Below are positions 51,259 to 58,510 of a stretch of DNA of 64,000 nucleotides, one piece after another. Each line of letters begins with the position of its first letter. The first letter of the stretch is position 1. Location: contig AP025252.1 in assembly GCA_016865505.2 (NCBI GenBank), positions 5,788,137-5,852,136 on the forward strand, in the 5' to 3' direction. The translations under genes were made by a program, and so were the position numbers. Source of the DNA: Bryobacterales bacterium F-183 (GTDB lineage Bacteria > Acidobacteriota > Terriglobia > Bryobacterales > Bryobacteraceae). The notes beneath the pieces were generated by a model that searched no databases, had not been told where the DNA came from, and was given only the letters and a program-made list of their open reading frames with translations.

Positions 51259-51947
51259 ATGCGGCTAGACTCCTCGTCGGAACCCTGGCGCAGAAGCTTC
51301 AACTCCTGCACTCCCTCCAGGCGGTTCAATTGTTGGATCAGGTCGTGCACTTTGGCACTGTCTTTGATGCAGATGGTATAGCAGTGGTCGAGACTGAGGC
51401 CCTGCTTGGTTGTTCGTACGCTGTGGAGCTTGCGGTCGGTGGCGTACTGGTCGATGAGCGGTCCTGCGGCGGCTTCGGGGTCCCAGGTGGGGGCGGAGCG
51501 AAGGGCGAGGATGAAGGGTTCGCCGTGGTTGGGGTTGGCGGCGGAGGTACGCGAGAGGACGAGGGCGGTTCCACCGACGACGAGTACGCCCATTAAGGCG
51601 GCCCAGGGGGCTTGTGCGCCGACAGCCATGCCGACCGCGACAGAGAAGATGACGAAGGCGGTGTCGCGAGTGTCGCGCACGACGGTGCGGAAGCGGACGA
51701 TGGAGAGCGCGCCGACCAGACTGAAGGCGCGGGCTACGTTGTCGCCGATGACTTGGGTGACCATGGCGATCAGGCCGGCGAGCAGAACTAGGGTCGCGGC
51801 CATGGCGGCATTGGGCGCAGTGGAGCGGCGGTGGACCCAGGCTACGATGGCGCCCAGAAGTACGGCAGCGAGGATCCGAAGGAAAACGGCGACGGGGCTG
51901 CCGGCGACGAGAGCTTCTCCAAAGGCGCTGGTGAGGAACTCAGGCAT
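51255..51947 (-). CDS. DUF4956 membrane protein
   Basis: A 230-residue membrane protein with about four or five N-terminal transmembrane helices (FLRILAAVLLGAIVAWV, AATLVLLAGLIAMV, DTAFVIFSVAVGMAVG, WAALMGVLVVGGTALVL). RAFSLVGALSIVRFRTVVRDTRD is the family signature. The C-terminal ~80 residues are soluble. DUF4956 genes are often next to VTC-type polyphosphate polymerase genes, as here: it overlaps the VTC gene by 8 bp and CotH by 4 bp. It may be the channel or anchor of that system. Confidence 0.86.
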   Translation of the reverse strand: MPEFLTSAFGEALVAGSPVAVFLRILAAVLLGAIVAWVHRRSTAPNAAMAATLVLLAGLIAMVTQVIGDNVARAFSLVGALSIVRFRTVVRDTRDTAFVIFSVAVGMAVGAQAPWAALMGVLVVGGTALVLSRTSAANPNHGEPFILALRSAPTWDPEAAAGPLIDQYATDRKLHSVRTTKQGLSLDHCYTICIKDSAKVHDLIQQLNRLEGVQELKLLRQGSDEESSRI

Positions 51948-52623
51948 GTACGTTCGCCAAAGCTCCGGCAGCGAGGCGGAACTTGGACAAGGGTTGCGGC
52001 GTGAGGACGAGATCGTCGATCAGTTCGCGGAAGAGCGACGGCATACGGTGGCGGAACTTGAGTTCGAGGATGACCTTTCCGTCGGGGAAGATGGCTTCGC
52101 CGGGGTTTGCGGAGAATTCGAATTTGTCGATGGGTTGGGCGGCGAGCTGACGGTCCAAGGTGAGACGCATGAAGCCGGCCTTGGTGTCGAGCACGCGGGC
52201 GCTGCGGAGGTACGAGATTTGTGTCGCGGGCTGAAGGCCACGGGCTTGTAAGCGGCGATGGAACCAGTAGCCACCGTTCCAGTTGCGGTCCAAGGTATGG
52301 GATTCGAGGAGCGGAAGGTCCTCAAGGTCGACGATGGAGCGCCGCTTGGTGACGACGGTCTTGGCGCGGAGCTTGCGTTCGAGGAAGACGGTGGGGGAGT
52401 TGTCGTAGCGGCGGATCCGGTACTTGCCGCGGGCGAAGGAGCCGTTGCGGTTGAGAACGTCGCCGGCGGGGGTGTCGAAGTACAGGCTGGTGACGTTGTA
52501 CTGGGCGCCGTGAGGGTCCGCGAGGAGCCAGCGTTTGGCCCACTTTTCGACCTCGTCGCCGAGGGCTGCTGATACGAGGAACTTTACTTCCGAGGCGGAT
52601 GCTCGTGTTTCGCGGGTCTCCAT
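51940..52623 (-). CDS. VTC-domain polyphosphate polymerase
   Basis: A 227-residue cytosolic VTC-domain protein. The tunnel fold uses basic strands seen here: EVKFLVSAALGDEVEKWA, YNVTSLYFDT, GKYRIRRYD, FLERKLRAKTVVTKRR and KVILELKFRH. In yeast Vtc4 these residues polymerise ATP gamma-phosphate into polyphosphate. The protein is slightly short but has all the basic strands. It is the first gene of a four-gene coupled operon. Polyphosphate synthesis with DUF4956 as partner is inferred from conserved co-occurrence. Confidence 0.85.
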   Translation of the reverse strand: METRETRASASEVKFLVSAALGDEVEKWAKRWLLADPHGAQYNVTSLYFDTPAGDVLNRNGSFARGKYRIRRYDNSPTVFLERKLRAKTVVTKRRSIVDLEDLPLLESHTLDRNWNGGYWFHRRLQARGLQPATQISYLRSARVLDTKAGFMRLTLDRQLAAQPIDKFEFSANPGEAIFPDGKVILELKFRHRMPSLFRELIDDLVLTPQPLSKFRLAAGALANVHA

Positions 52624-52695
52624 AGCGCTTGCTCTGATCCTTACGATACAGCGCTTTACGGGGACGGTGGTGTTAAGTTTTGCAAAATGATGACT

Positions 52696-52749
52696 AAGAA
52701 CTTCGGCGCGGGGCGCACCCCGGTGTGAGGAGCGTCCCGCGCCGTTCTT
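52696..52749. terminator. GC-rich hairpin between the VTC operon and the PEP-CTERM gene
   Basis: AAGAAC with GGCGCGGG (52696-52712) pairs with CCCGCGCC and GTTCTT (52736-52749), a long stem with a ~23-base loop. It lies just after the PEP-CTERM stop on the minus strand. No strong U-run follows, so termination efficiency is uncertain. Confidence 0.5.
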
Positions 52750-52761
52750 GAGAGGGGCGGG

Positions 52762-53355
52762 TTAGGCGTGGCGCTTGCGGCGCAGCAATTTTGCGGCTAT
52801 GCCGAGGGAGCCGAGCAGGACGCCTGCGGCGCTGGGTTCGGGTACGGCGTTTACGGCGATGGAGGCACGGGCGGCGGCAAAAGATGCGGCAATGGGTTGC
52901 GGCTCTGGCGACCGGGGATCGAGCAGGCTGACATTGGCCAAGTAAAAGCTCGAGAAGCCGGGCTTGATGCCAGTAAGGGTGAGACGAAACAGATGGAAAG
53001 AGTCCGCCTGCAGGTCATTGAGTTCCTGCTCGGTGTTGTCCGAGTGTTCTCGAACGATCACGTAACCAGGCTTGGAGACACGGAACCAACTGCTGTTGTT
53101 CCCGTTCAGTTGGAGTTGTGTGCCGACAGAATGGCCTGTGACGTCGAAAACTGTGTCGTTGTACCAAACTTCCATCTGATAGATCTTGAGCGAGGGCGCG
53201 GTGTTGGCAAACATGCCGCTGATGCTGACGTCGAGAAAGACGGTTTGTCCGACGTCGACGGAAGGGGCGGATGCCACCATGTGCAGGACAGGGTCCGCAT
53301 GGCAAAGCATCGCGGTGGCGAAGGTGAATATAAGAGTCTTTAAAAGTGCCTTCAT
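52762..53355 (-). CDS. PEP-CTERM sorting protein
   Basis: A 197-residue exported protein with a signal peptide (TLIFTFATAMLCHA). The body is a cohesin-like beta sandwich (SAPSVDVGQTVFLDVSIS, LKIYQMEVWYNDTVFDV, GYVIVREHSD). The end is a PEP-CTERM tail: AVPEPSAAGVLLGSLGIAAKLLRRKRHA, that is PEP, hydrophobic helix and basic cluster. Such tails are cleaved by exosortase and tied to exopolysaccharide. No exosortase gene is in the window. Confidence 0.83.
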   Translation of the reverse strand: MKALLKTLIFTFATAMLCHADPVLHMVASAPSVDVGQTVFLDVSISGMFANTAPSLKIYQMEVWYNDTVFDVTGHSVGTQLQLNGNNSSWFRVSKPGYVIVREHSDNTEQELNDLQADSFHLFRLTLTGIKPGFSSFYLANVSLLDPRSPEPQPIAASFAAARASIAVNAVPEPSAAGVLLGSLGIAAKLLRRKRHA

Positions 53356-53430
53356 GGGTCTTCTCTATAGGCGATATGGGATCACCGGAGGGGACGGGTT
53401 GTCAAGATTGAATAGTACGATGACTTACTA

Positions 53431-54282
53431 TCAATGCGTCATCGCATAGACGACGAAGTTGACGCCGATGCGGAGGCCCAGGGCTGAGTACTTTTCGGGG
53501 TAGCGGGGTTCGTCGGCGAGTTGCCAGGAGTCGCCAAGGTCGGAATTGAAGGCGATGGCGACGACGATGTGGCCTTTTTCGTCGCGGATGCCGCGCCAAT
53601 GGGCGTCCTTGCCGTCGGCGCGGTAGCCGGAGCCGTCGCGCATGAGCGAGCGGTAGTTGGCGACCTGATGGCGGTCCTTGAGGTCGTAGAGGAGGTGGAA
53701 CATCGGATCGTCGGGGGCGATGTCTTCGACCTGGGCGCCGGGGAGGATGAGGTCCATGCCGGTTTTGAAGCCTTCCCATTCGTCGGTGCCGAAGAACGAG
53801 TCACACACGAGGAAGCCGCCGCGGTTGAGGTACTCGCGAACTTTGGCGGCGTACTCGGGGGTGAGGTTCCAGGTGCTGGGCATGCCGACGTGGAGGTACG
53901 GCCAGTTGAAGATGTCGTCGCCGTCGAGTGGGTTGACGGGTTGTTCGACGCTGCGGATGTCGATGCGGGTTAAGCGCCGGATGGCTTGGGCGAAGAAGCG
54001 GTCGCCTTTGGGGTAGTCGACGGTCCAGTTGGTGCCGCCTTCGAGCCAAGCGCTGCCACCACCGCCGCCTCCCCAGTTGCCACCGCCGCCGCGGCCACGG
54101 CCTGCGGAGGGGTACATGAGGCGGCCGAGTACAAACTCGGTTTTGGCGGCGTAGTCGGGCGGGAGAGATACGGCCGAGTCCCGGCCTTCCATGGGCGCGA
54201 ATTCGCGGAAGGGTTTTTGACCGAGCAGCAGAAGAGCGGCAGCGGGCAAGAGGAGGACGCAAATGGCCAAGGATCGGGACAA
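53431..54282 (-). CDS. DUF4159 protein, paralogue 2
   Basis: About 283 residues. I start it at TTG 54282, preceded by GGAAGAG, which yields a signal peptide (SRSLAICVLLLPAAALLLLG); an ATG at 54375 is in frame but its sequence is not leader-like. The DUF4159 core has TRIDIRSVEQPVN, WPYLHVGMPSTWNLTPEYAAKVREY, RGGFLVCDSFFGTDEW and the end RIGVNFVVYAMTH. It carries an inserted Gly-rich loop (about residues 65-80). Paralogue of the gene at 24.0 kb. Function is unknown. Confidence 0.8.
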   Translation of the reverse strand: MSRSLAICVLLLPAAALLLLGQKPFREFAPMEGRDSAVSLPPDYAAKTEFVLGRLMYPSAGRGRGGGGNWGGGGGGSAWLEGGTNWTVDYPKGDRFFAQAIRRLTRIDIRSVEQPVNPLDGDDIFNWPYLHVGMPSTWNLTPEYAAKVREYLNRGGFLVCDSFFGTDEWEGFKTGMDLILPGAQVEDIAPDDPMFHLLYDLKDRHQVANYRSLMRDGSGYRADGKDAHWRGIRDEKGHIVVAIAFNSDLGDSWQLADEPRYPEKYSALGLRIGVNFVVYAMTH

Positions 54283-54472
54283 AAGCTCTTCCAGTCTACA
54301 AAACGGAAGTGTGGGAAAGGTTGCGGTGGCAGTACTAGAACGTCGCAGCCCCGCAAAGGAGTACGGGAGTAACATCGAGATGGGCGAATCAGCGTTACCA
54401 AAGTAGTAGGGTTATTTTGTACCGTCCGCCTTGGTAATCCTTTGCGGGCAGAAAACCGATAACTGGTTATAT

Positions 54473-54853
54473 ATGTTCGACAGACGCATTGAGATGAGAA
54501 TCCTGTGCGCCGATCTTGTGGATCTGCAGTGGCGGGACAAGAGCGGCCGGTTGCGTCGCGCAATCGCGAATCTAGAGGACATCTCGGGCGCTGGCGCGTG
54601 CCTGCAGGTGGATCGTCCGGTGCCGTTGGGTACGGACTTAAAGATGACGTATCCGAAGGGCGAGTTGACAGGCAGGGTGAAGTACTGCGTGTTTCGCGAG
54701 ATTGGGTACTTTTTGGGCGTGGAGTTTGAAGATGGCGTGCGCTGGAAGCAGGCGGACTTTCGCCCGCAGCACATGCTGGATCCACGGCGGTTGGTACAGA
54801 AGGCGCAGGCTTCGGGTGCTCCGCTTCGCAAGGGTCCTGGCGGGACCGCCTAA
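54473..54853 (+). CDS. Single-domain PilZ protein
   Basis: A 126-residue PilZ-domain protein starting at ATG 54473. The c-di-GMP contact RxxxR is in DRRIEMRI and DxSxxG in LEDISGAGA; further PilZ strands are VPLGTDLKMTYP and YFLGVEFED. The protein has no extra domain, so it probably acts as a c-di-GMP-responsive adaptor. Its stop overlaps ispF by 4 bp, tail to tail. A second PilZ gene flanks the other side of ispFD. Confidence 0.8.
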   Translation: MFDRRIEMRILCADLVDLQWRDKSGRLRRAIANLEDISGAGACLQVDRPVPLGTDLKMTYPKGELTGRVKYCVFREIGYFLGVEFEDGVRWKQADFRPQHMLDPRRLVQKAQASGAPLRKGPGGTA

Positions 54854-55329
54854 CTGCGTTGCAGCAGTACGATGGCCTGGGCTTCCGCGGAAAGGCCTGT
54901 GCCCACCGGGCCGACCTTTTCTGAAGTCTTGAACTTGACCGACACGGCATCGAGCGGGAGTTCGAGCAGGCGGGCGAGGTTTTCGCGAATGGGCAGGCGG
55001 TAATCCTTGAGCTTGGGTTTTTCGAGAATCACCGTGGTGTCGACGTTGACGAGCGCGTAGCCTTTTTCACGGGCGAGTTCCAGTGCTTTGCGTACGAACT
55101 GATCGGAGGCGGCGTTCTTCCACTGGGGGTCATTATCCGGGAAGATCATGCCGATGTCGCCGAGGGCAGCGGCTCCGAGAATGGCGTCCGTTACGGCGTG
55201 CAGCAGGATGTCGGCATCGGAATGGCCGAGCAGGCCGAACTCTGCGGTGACGGTGATGCCGCCGAGGATGAGGTCGCGGCCCGTGCGGGTGCGATGCGAA
55301 TCCCAACCTAAGCCAGTGCGAAAGTCCAT
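54850..55329 (-). CDS. ispF: 2-C-methyl-D-erythritol 2,4-cyclodiphosphate synthase
   Basis: IspF closes CDP-ME-2P to MEcDP with loss of CMP in the MEP isoprenoid pathway. At 159 residues it has the start TGLGWDSHRTRTGRDLILGG with metal Asp and His, HSDADILLHAVTDAILGA with the second His, and the DIGMIFPDNDPQWK loop. The last residues GLSAEAQAIVLLQ match the trimer interface. It follows ispD by 3 bp. Confidence 0.94.
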   Translation of the reverse strand: MDFRTGLGWDSHRTRTGRDLILGGITVTAEFGLLGHSDADILLHAVTDAILGAAALGDIGMIFPDNDPQWKNAASDQFVRKALELAREKGYALVNVDTTVILEKPKLKDYRLPIRENLARLLELPLDAVSVKFKTSEKVGPVGTGLSAEAQAIVLLQRS

Positions 55330-55332
55330 GCG

Positions 55333-56052
55333 TCAGGCGCCTGCCCGTTCGGAGGCGAGGAAGAGCTTGGCGAGTTCGAGGTCGTTGGGCCGGGTGATCT
55401 TGATGTTGCGGTCGCTGCCCATGACGATGCTGACTTCCACGGTTTCGAGACGTTCGACGAGGCTTGATTCGTCGGTGCCGAAGAAGCCGTCCTGTTCGGC
55501 CTTTTGGAAGGCTTCGCGGATCAGGCTGAGGCGGAAGACCTGGGGCGTCTGGGTGAGGATCAGGTGTTCGCGAGGCAAGGTCGCGCGGACCTTGTTGCGG
55601 TGCGCTTCCTTCACGGTGTCGACGGGTACGATGCCGACAATAGCAGCGCCGTTTTGGGCGGCCTCAGCGATGACGTGCTCGACAATTTCCGGTTCAATGA
55701 AGGGGCGGACGGCGTCGTGTACGGCGACGAGTTCGGTGTCCTCACTCAAGGTGGCGAGGGCGTTGCTCACCGATTCCTGACGGCTATCGCCACCGGCGAC
55801 GAGGCGTACGGGCTTGGCAAAGTGCTCACGATCGACGAGGTCCTTGGCCCATTCGAGGTCGTCTGAGCGGAGGGCGACGACGATTTCCGACACCGAGGGG
55901 CAGGAGACAAACTTGCGGATGGTGTGGATGAGGATCGGCGAGTCTTCGAGGATGAGGAACTGTTTGCGCGAGGTCCCGGTGGTCTTGTCCGGCTGCTGTT
56001 TGGCCATGCGCGTACCGAGTCCGGCGGCCGGCAGAATCACGGAAACTTTCAT
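55333..56052 (-). CDS. ispD: 2-C-methyl-D-erythritol 4-phosphate cytidylyltransferase
   Basis: IspD couples CTP to MEP, the third step of the MEP pathway. At 239 residues the start VILPAAGLGTRMAKQQPDKTTGTSRKQFL is the nucleotide loop, and VAVHDAVRPFI and VPVDTVKEA are conserved. The C-terminal SEPVL-like TDESSLVERL block is normal. ispF follows, 3 bp downstream. A TACAAT box lies 19 bp upstream of its start on the minus strand. Confidence 0.93.
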   Translation of the reverse strand: MKVSVILPAAGLGTRMAKQQPDKTTGTSRKQFLILEDSPILIHTIRKFVSCPSVSEIVVALRSDDLEWAKDLVDREHFAKPVRLVAGGDSRQESVSNALATLSEDTELVAVHDAVRPFIEPEIVEHVIAEAAQNGAAIVGIVPVDTVKEAHRNKVRATLPREHLILTQTPQVFRLSLIREAFQKAEQDGFFGTDESSLVERLETVEVSIVMGSDRNIKITRPNDLELAKLFLASERAGA

Positions 56053-56169
56053 GATGAGAGACGGAACTCTATTGTAACTGCTTTGGTTCCCCTGACCATA
56101 GAACTATTCCATCTTGGTACCCCCGAACCATTTACGAAACAGGCTCATAGGGGCATATTCAAGTTGTAT

Positions 56170-56463
56170 ATGGGCGATTTGCGTAAGTCCGACCGGCAGT
56201 CGTTTGAAGGGAAGGTGTTGCTCACCTGGACCGACGCCAACGGTACGCCTTGTTCCGGCAAGGGCGAGTGCCTGGACATTTCGGAAGGCGGCCTTAAGTT
56301 GAAGATGACATCACCGCTTGCGGTGCGCGGGTACGTATCGATTCGCTTTAAGGATGCGAACCTGCACGGGGCAGCGTCGGTACGGAGTTGCATCCGGAAG
56401 AACCTGACCTACATCGTTGGTTTGGAGTTTACCGGCGGCATGCGGCTGCCGAGTCGCGGATAG
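56170..56463 (+). CDS. Short PilZ-domain protein
   Basis: A 97-residue PilZ protein starting at ATG 56170, in frame with a non-coding upstream stretch that I do not include. The RxxxR motif is RKSDR and DxSxxG is LDISEGGLKL. VSIRFKDANLHG and YIVGLEFTGG complete the barrel. Probably a c-di-GMP receptor; its partner is unknown. It lies divergently beside ispD, and the ankyrin gene follows 67 bp later. Confidence 0.75.
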   Translation: MGDLRKSDRQSFEGKVLLTWTDANGTPCSGKGECLDISEGGLKLKMTSPLAVRGYVSIRFKDANLHGAASVRSCIRKNLTYIVGLEFTGGMRLPSRG

Positions 56464-56530
56464 AAAAAAACAAACCGAACCTGAGCCGGCGGTTGGGGCG
56501 GAAATCGCATTTGTTGTGTGAGGCAACAAT

Positions 56531-58300
56531 ATGCAACAGCGTCACCAACGGAAACGGCAATGGAAACGCCTGGCATGGACAGCAGCAAGCCTGATGGCTG
56601 TTTCGTCCTTTGCGGGCAACACGACTTCCCACTCATCACAAATTTCTGAAACCGACATACGGGCGGCGGCGGCAAAGACCGTGGCGGCAATGGAAAAAAG
56701 TATGTCGCGGATGGCGCCGAACGTGCCTTGCGCGTCCTGCCATCACCACATCCTGCCCCTTTGGGCTTTTTCGGTAGCGCGCCAACATGGCGTGGCTGTC
56801 AATGAAGAGCTATACCGCAAGGTAGCTGTCAAAACTTACGCCTTTTTGCAGGAAGAAGACCGCGCGATTCAGGGTACGCGATTTGTGGATCCAGCCGTTG
56901 AGGGCGGGTCACTTTTGGGGTTGGCCAAGACGGCCGGGGTACGGAGCGGGTTTTCGACAGTGCTGCATACGGCGCGTTTGGCGCGGCAGCAGCGGGAAGA
57001 CGGACAGTTTGCCAGCTTTGATATGCGTCCGCCGTCGTCGGGTAGCAAGTTTATGGCGACTGCCGTGGCGGCTCGGGCGATTGTCAACGAACTGCCTGTG
57101 AATATGCGCGGTAACACGGTGGAGAAGGCTCGCGAATGGCTGCTTGCCAACGCGCCTTTGTCGACCGAAGATGCGGCGTACCGGTTGTTGGGATTGTCCT
57201 GGACCGGGGCTACGCCGAAGCAGATGCAGCAGGCGGCGGGTGCACTTGCAGCAATGCAGGTGGCGTCGAGCGGCGGATGGCGGCAGGGTCCGGCACGGGC
57301 GGAAGCGGATGCGTATGCGACGGGCGAAGCGGTGTATGCGCTGCAGGCGACCGGGTTCGGCGAGAAGTATGCCGGGCAGATCGCACAGGGTCTGCGGTTT
57401 CTGCTGCAGACGCAGGCGGCCGATGGTACGTGGCTGGTGAAGACTCGCATCCATGAAGTGGCACCGGTGTCGCCTCCTTATATGGAGACCGGGTTCCCGT
57501 ACGGCAAGGATCAGATCATCTCGATGTCGGGTACGACCTGGGCGCTGATGGCGCTGGCGATGTCGCTGCCGGAGGCGAAGGGTGTGAAGACGCCGGTGGT
57601 GGAAGAGATTAACCCGCAGGTGCCGCAGTGGATGGTGGATGTGGCGTTTGGAACGCTGGATGACGTTCGTAAAGTGGACTTGAATCTGGTGTCGGCCAAG
57701 GGGTCCACGCCGTTGATGATCGCGGCGATGGATGCGCGGAAGACTGCCATCCTGCTGGAGCGCGGCGCAGATGTCCAGGCCAAGGCGAAGAGCGGGCAGA
57801 CGGCGCTGACGGTAGCGGGTAGCTGGAAGGGGTCCGCGGAGGTGATGCGGATGCTGGCGGCCAAGGGCGCGAAGGTCGACCCGAAGGCGGAAGGCGTGGA
57901 GTTCCGGGCCAATCCGCTGATCTATGCGGCGTACAGCAATGACGTGGAAGCGGTACGGGCGCTGCTGGATGCCGGCGCGTCTTATCAACAGCCGATGTTG
58001 CTGCAGGGTCTGGTGCCGATGAGCCCGATGTTGGCGGCGATTGCGACGGGATCGACCGATGTCCTGCGGGAGTTTTTGAAGCGGGGCGCGGATGCCAACG
58101 GGATGGACGGCGGGATTCCGATGTTGAGCCTGGCGGCGATTGTGGATCGTCCGGAATCGGCCAAGGTGTTGCTGGAAGCAGGGGCGGATCCGTCGCGGAA
58201 AGACCGGTTTGAGTGGACCCCGATGCAGCATGCGCGGGGCATGGAACGGGACACGCAAACGATCGAAAATGTTCTACGCGGACCCCAAGCCGCAAGATAA
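56531..58300 (+). CDS. Secreted CxxCH protein with toroid and ankyrin repeats
   Basis: A 589-residue exported protein. An N-terminal leader is followed by VPCASCHHH, a CxxCH heme-attachment motif at about residue 71. Residues about 100-370 are helical and resemble the squalene-cyclase/prenyltransferase toroid (LLGLAKTAG, AREWLLANAPLS, YRLLGLSWTGATP, GLRFLLQTQAADGTW). The remaining ~190 form ankyrin repeats (STPLMIAAMDARKTAILLERGADV, NPLIYAAYSNDVEAVRALLDAGAS). The combination is unusual. A lone heme site suggests electron transfer or sensing. Role unknown. Confidence 0.72.
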   Translation: MQQRHQRKRQWKRLAWTAASLMAVSSFAGNTTSHSSQISETDIRAAAAKTVAAMEKSMSRMAPNVPCASCHHHILPLWAFSVARQHGVAVNEELYRKVAVKTYAFLQEEDRAIQGTRFVDPAVEGGSLLGLAKTAGVRSGFSTVLHTARLARQQREDGQFASFDMRPPSSGSKFMATAVAARAIVNELPVNMRGNTVEKAREWLLANAPLSTEDAAYRLLGLSWTGATPKQMQQAAGALAAMQVASSGGWRQGPARAEADAYATGEAVYALQATGFGEKYAGQIAQGLRFLLQTQAADGTWLVKTRIHEVAPVSPPYMETGFPYGKDQIISMSGTTWALMALAMSLPEAKGVKTPVVEEINPQVPQWMVDVAFGTLDDVRKVDLNLVSAKGSTPLMIAAMDARKTAILLERGADVQAKAKSGQTALTVAGSWKGSAEVMRMLAAKGAKVDPKAEGVEFRANPLIYAAYSNDVEAVRALLDAGASYQQPMLLQGLVPMSPMLAAIATGSTDVLREFLKRGADANGMDGGIPMLSLAAIVDRPESAKVLLEAGADPSRKDRFEWTPMQHARGMERDTQTIENVLRGPQAAR

Positions 58301-58325
58301 AGAGACTTAAATCCTCCTGCTTAGT

Positions 58326-58358
58326 GCCCGGGAAGCCTATGGTTTTCCGGGCTTTTTT
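58326..58358 (+). terminator. Rho-independent terminator after the ankyrin gene
   Basis: GCCCGGGAA pairs with TTTCCGGGC (one G-U pair) around a short loop and runs into TTTTTT at 58353-58358. This is a clear intrinsic terminator for the toroid-ankyrin gene, 26 bp after its stop. Confidence 0.82.
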
Positions 58359-58463
58359 GCCAATTATGACCCGATAGAAAAATCGAATCCACCCGATACA
58401 AATGTACTGCGAGACGAGCGGGAGGGCCTGTCCTATACTGAGTAAACACCTCACTAGTCCGCT

Positions 58464-58483
58464 GCTCCCCCAGTACTGGGAGC
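58464..58483. promoter_or_regulatory. Imperfect palindrome upstream of amtB
   Basis: GCTC-CCCCAGTACTGG-GAGC is a palindrome 27 bp before the amtB ATG. TATACT at 58434-58439 is a possible -10, so it would fall in the leader. It may be an operator or a leader hairpin for nitrogen control. No sigma-54 consensus was seen. Confidence 0.4.
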
Positions 58484-58510
58484 CGCACTTGAATCCACTC
58501 AGGAGACACC

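Noticed and set aside
51068-51268. Pro/Gly-rich plus-strand frame
   Set aside because: Mirror image of the GC-rich linker of CotH.
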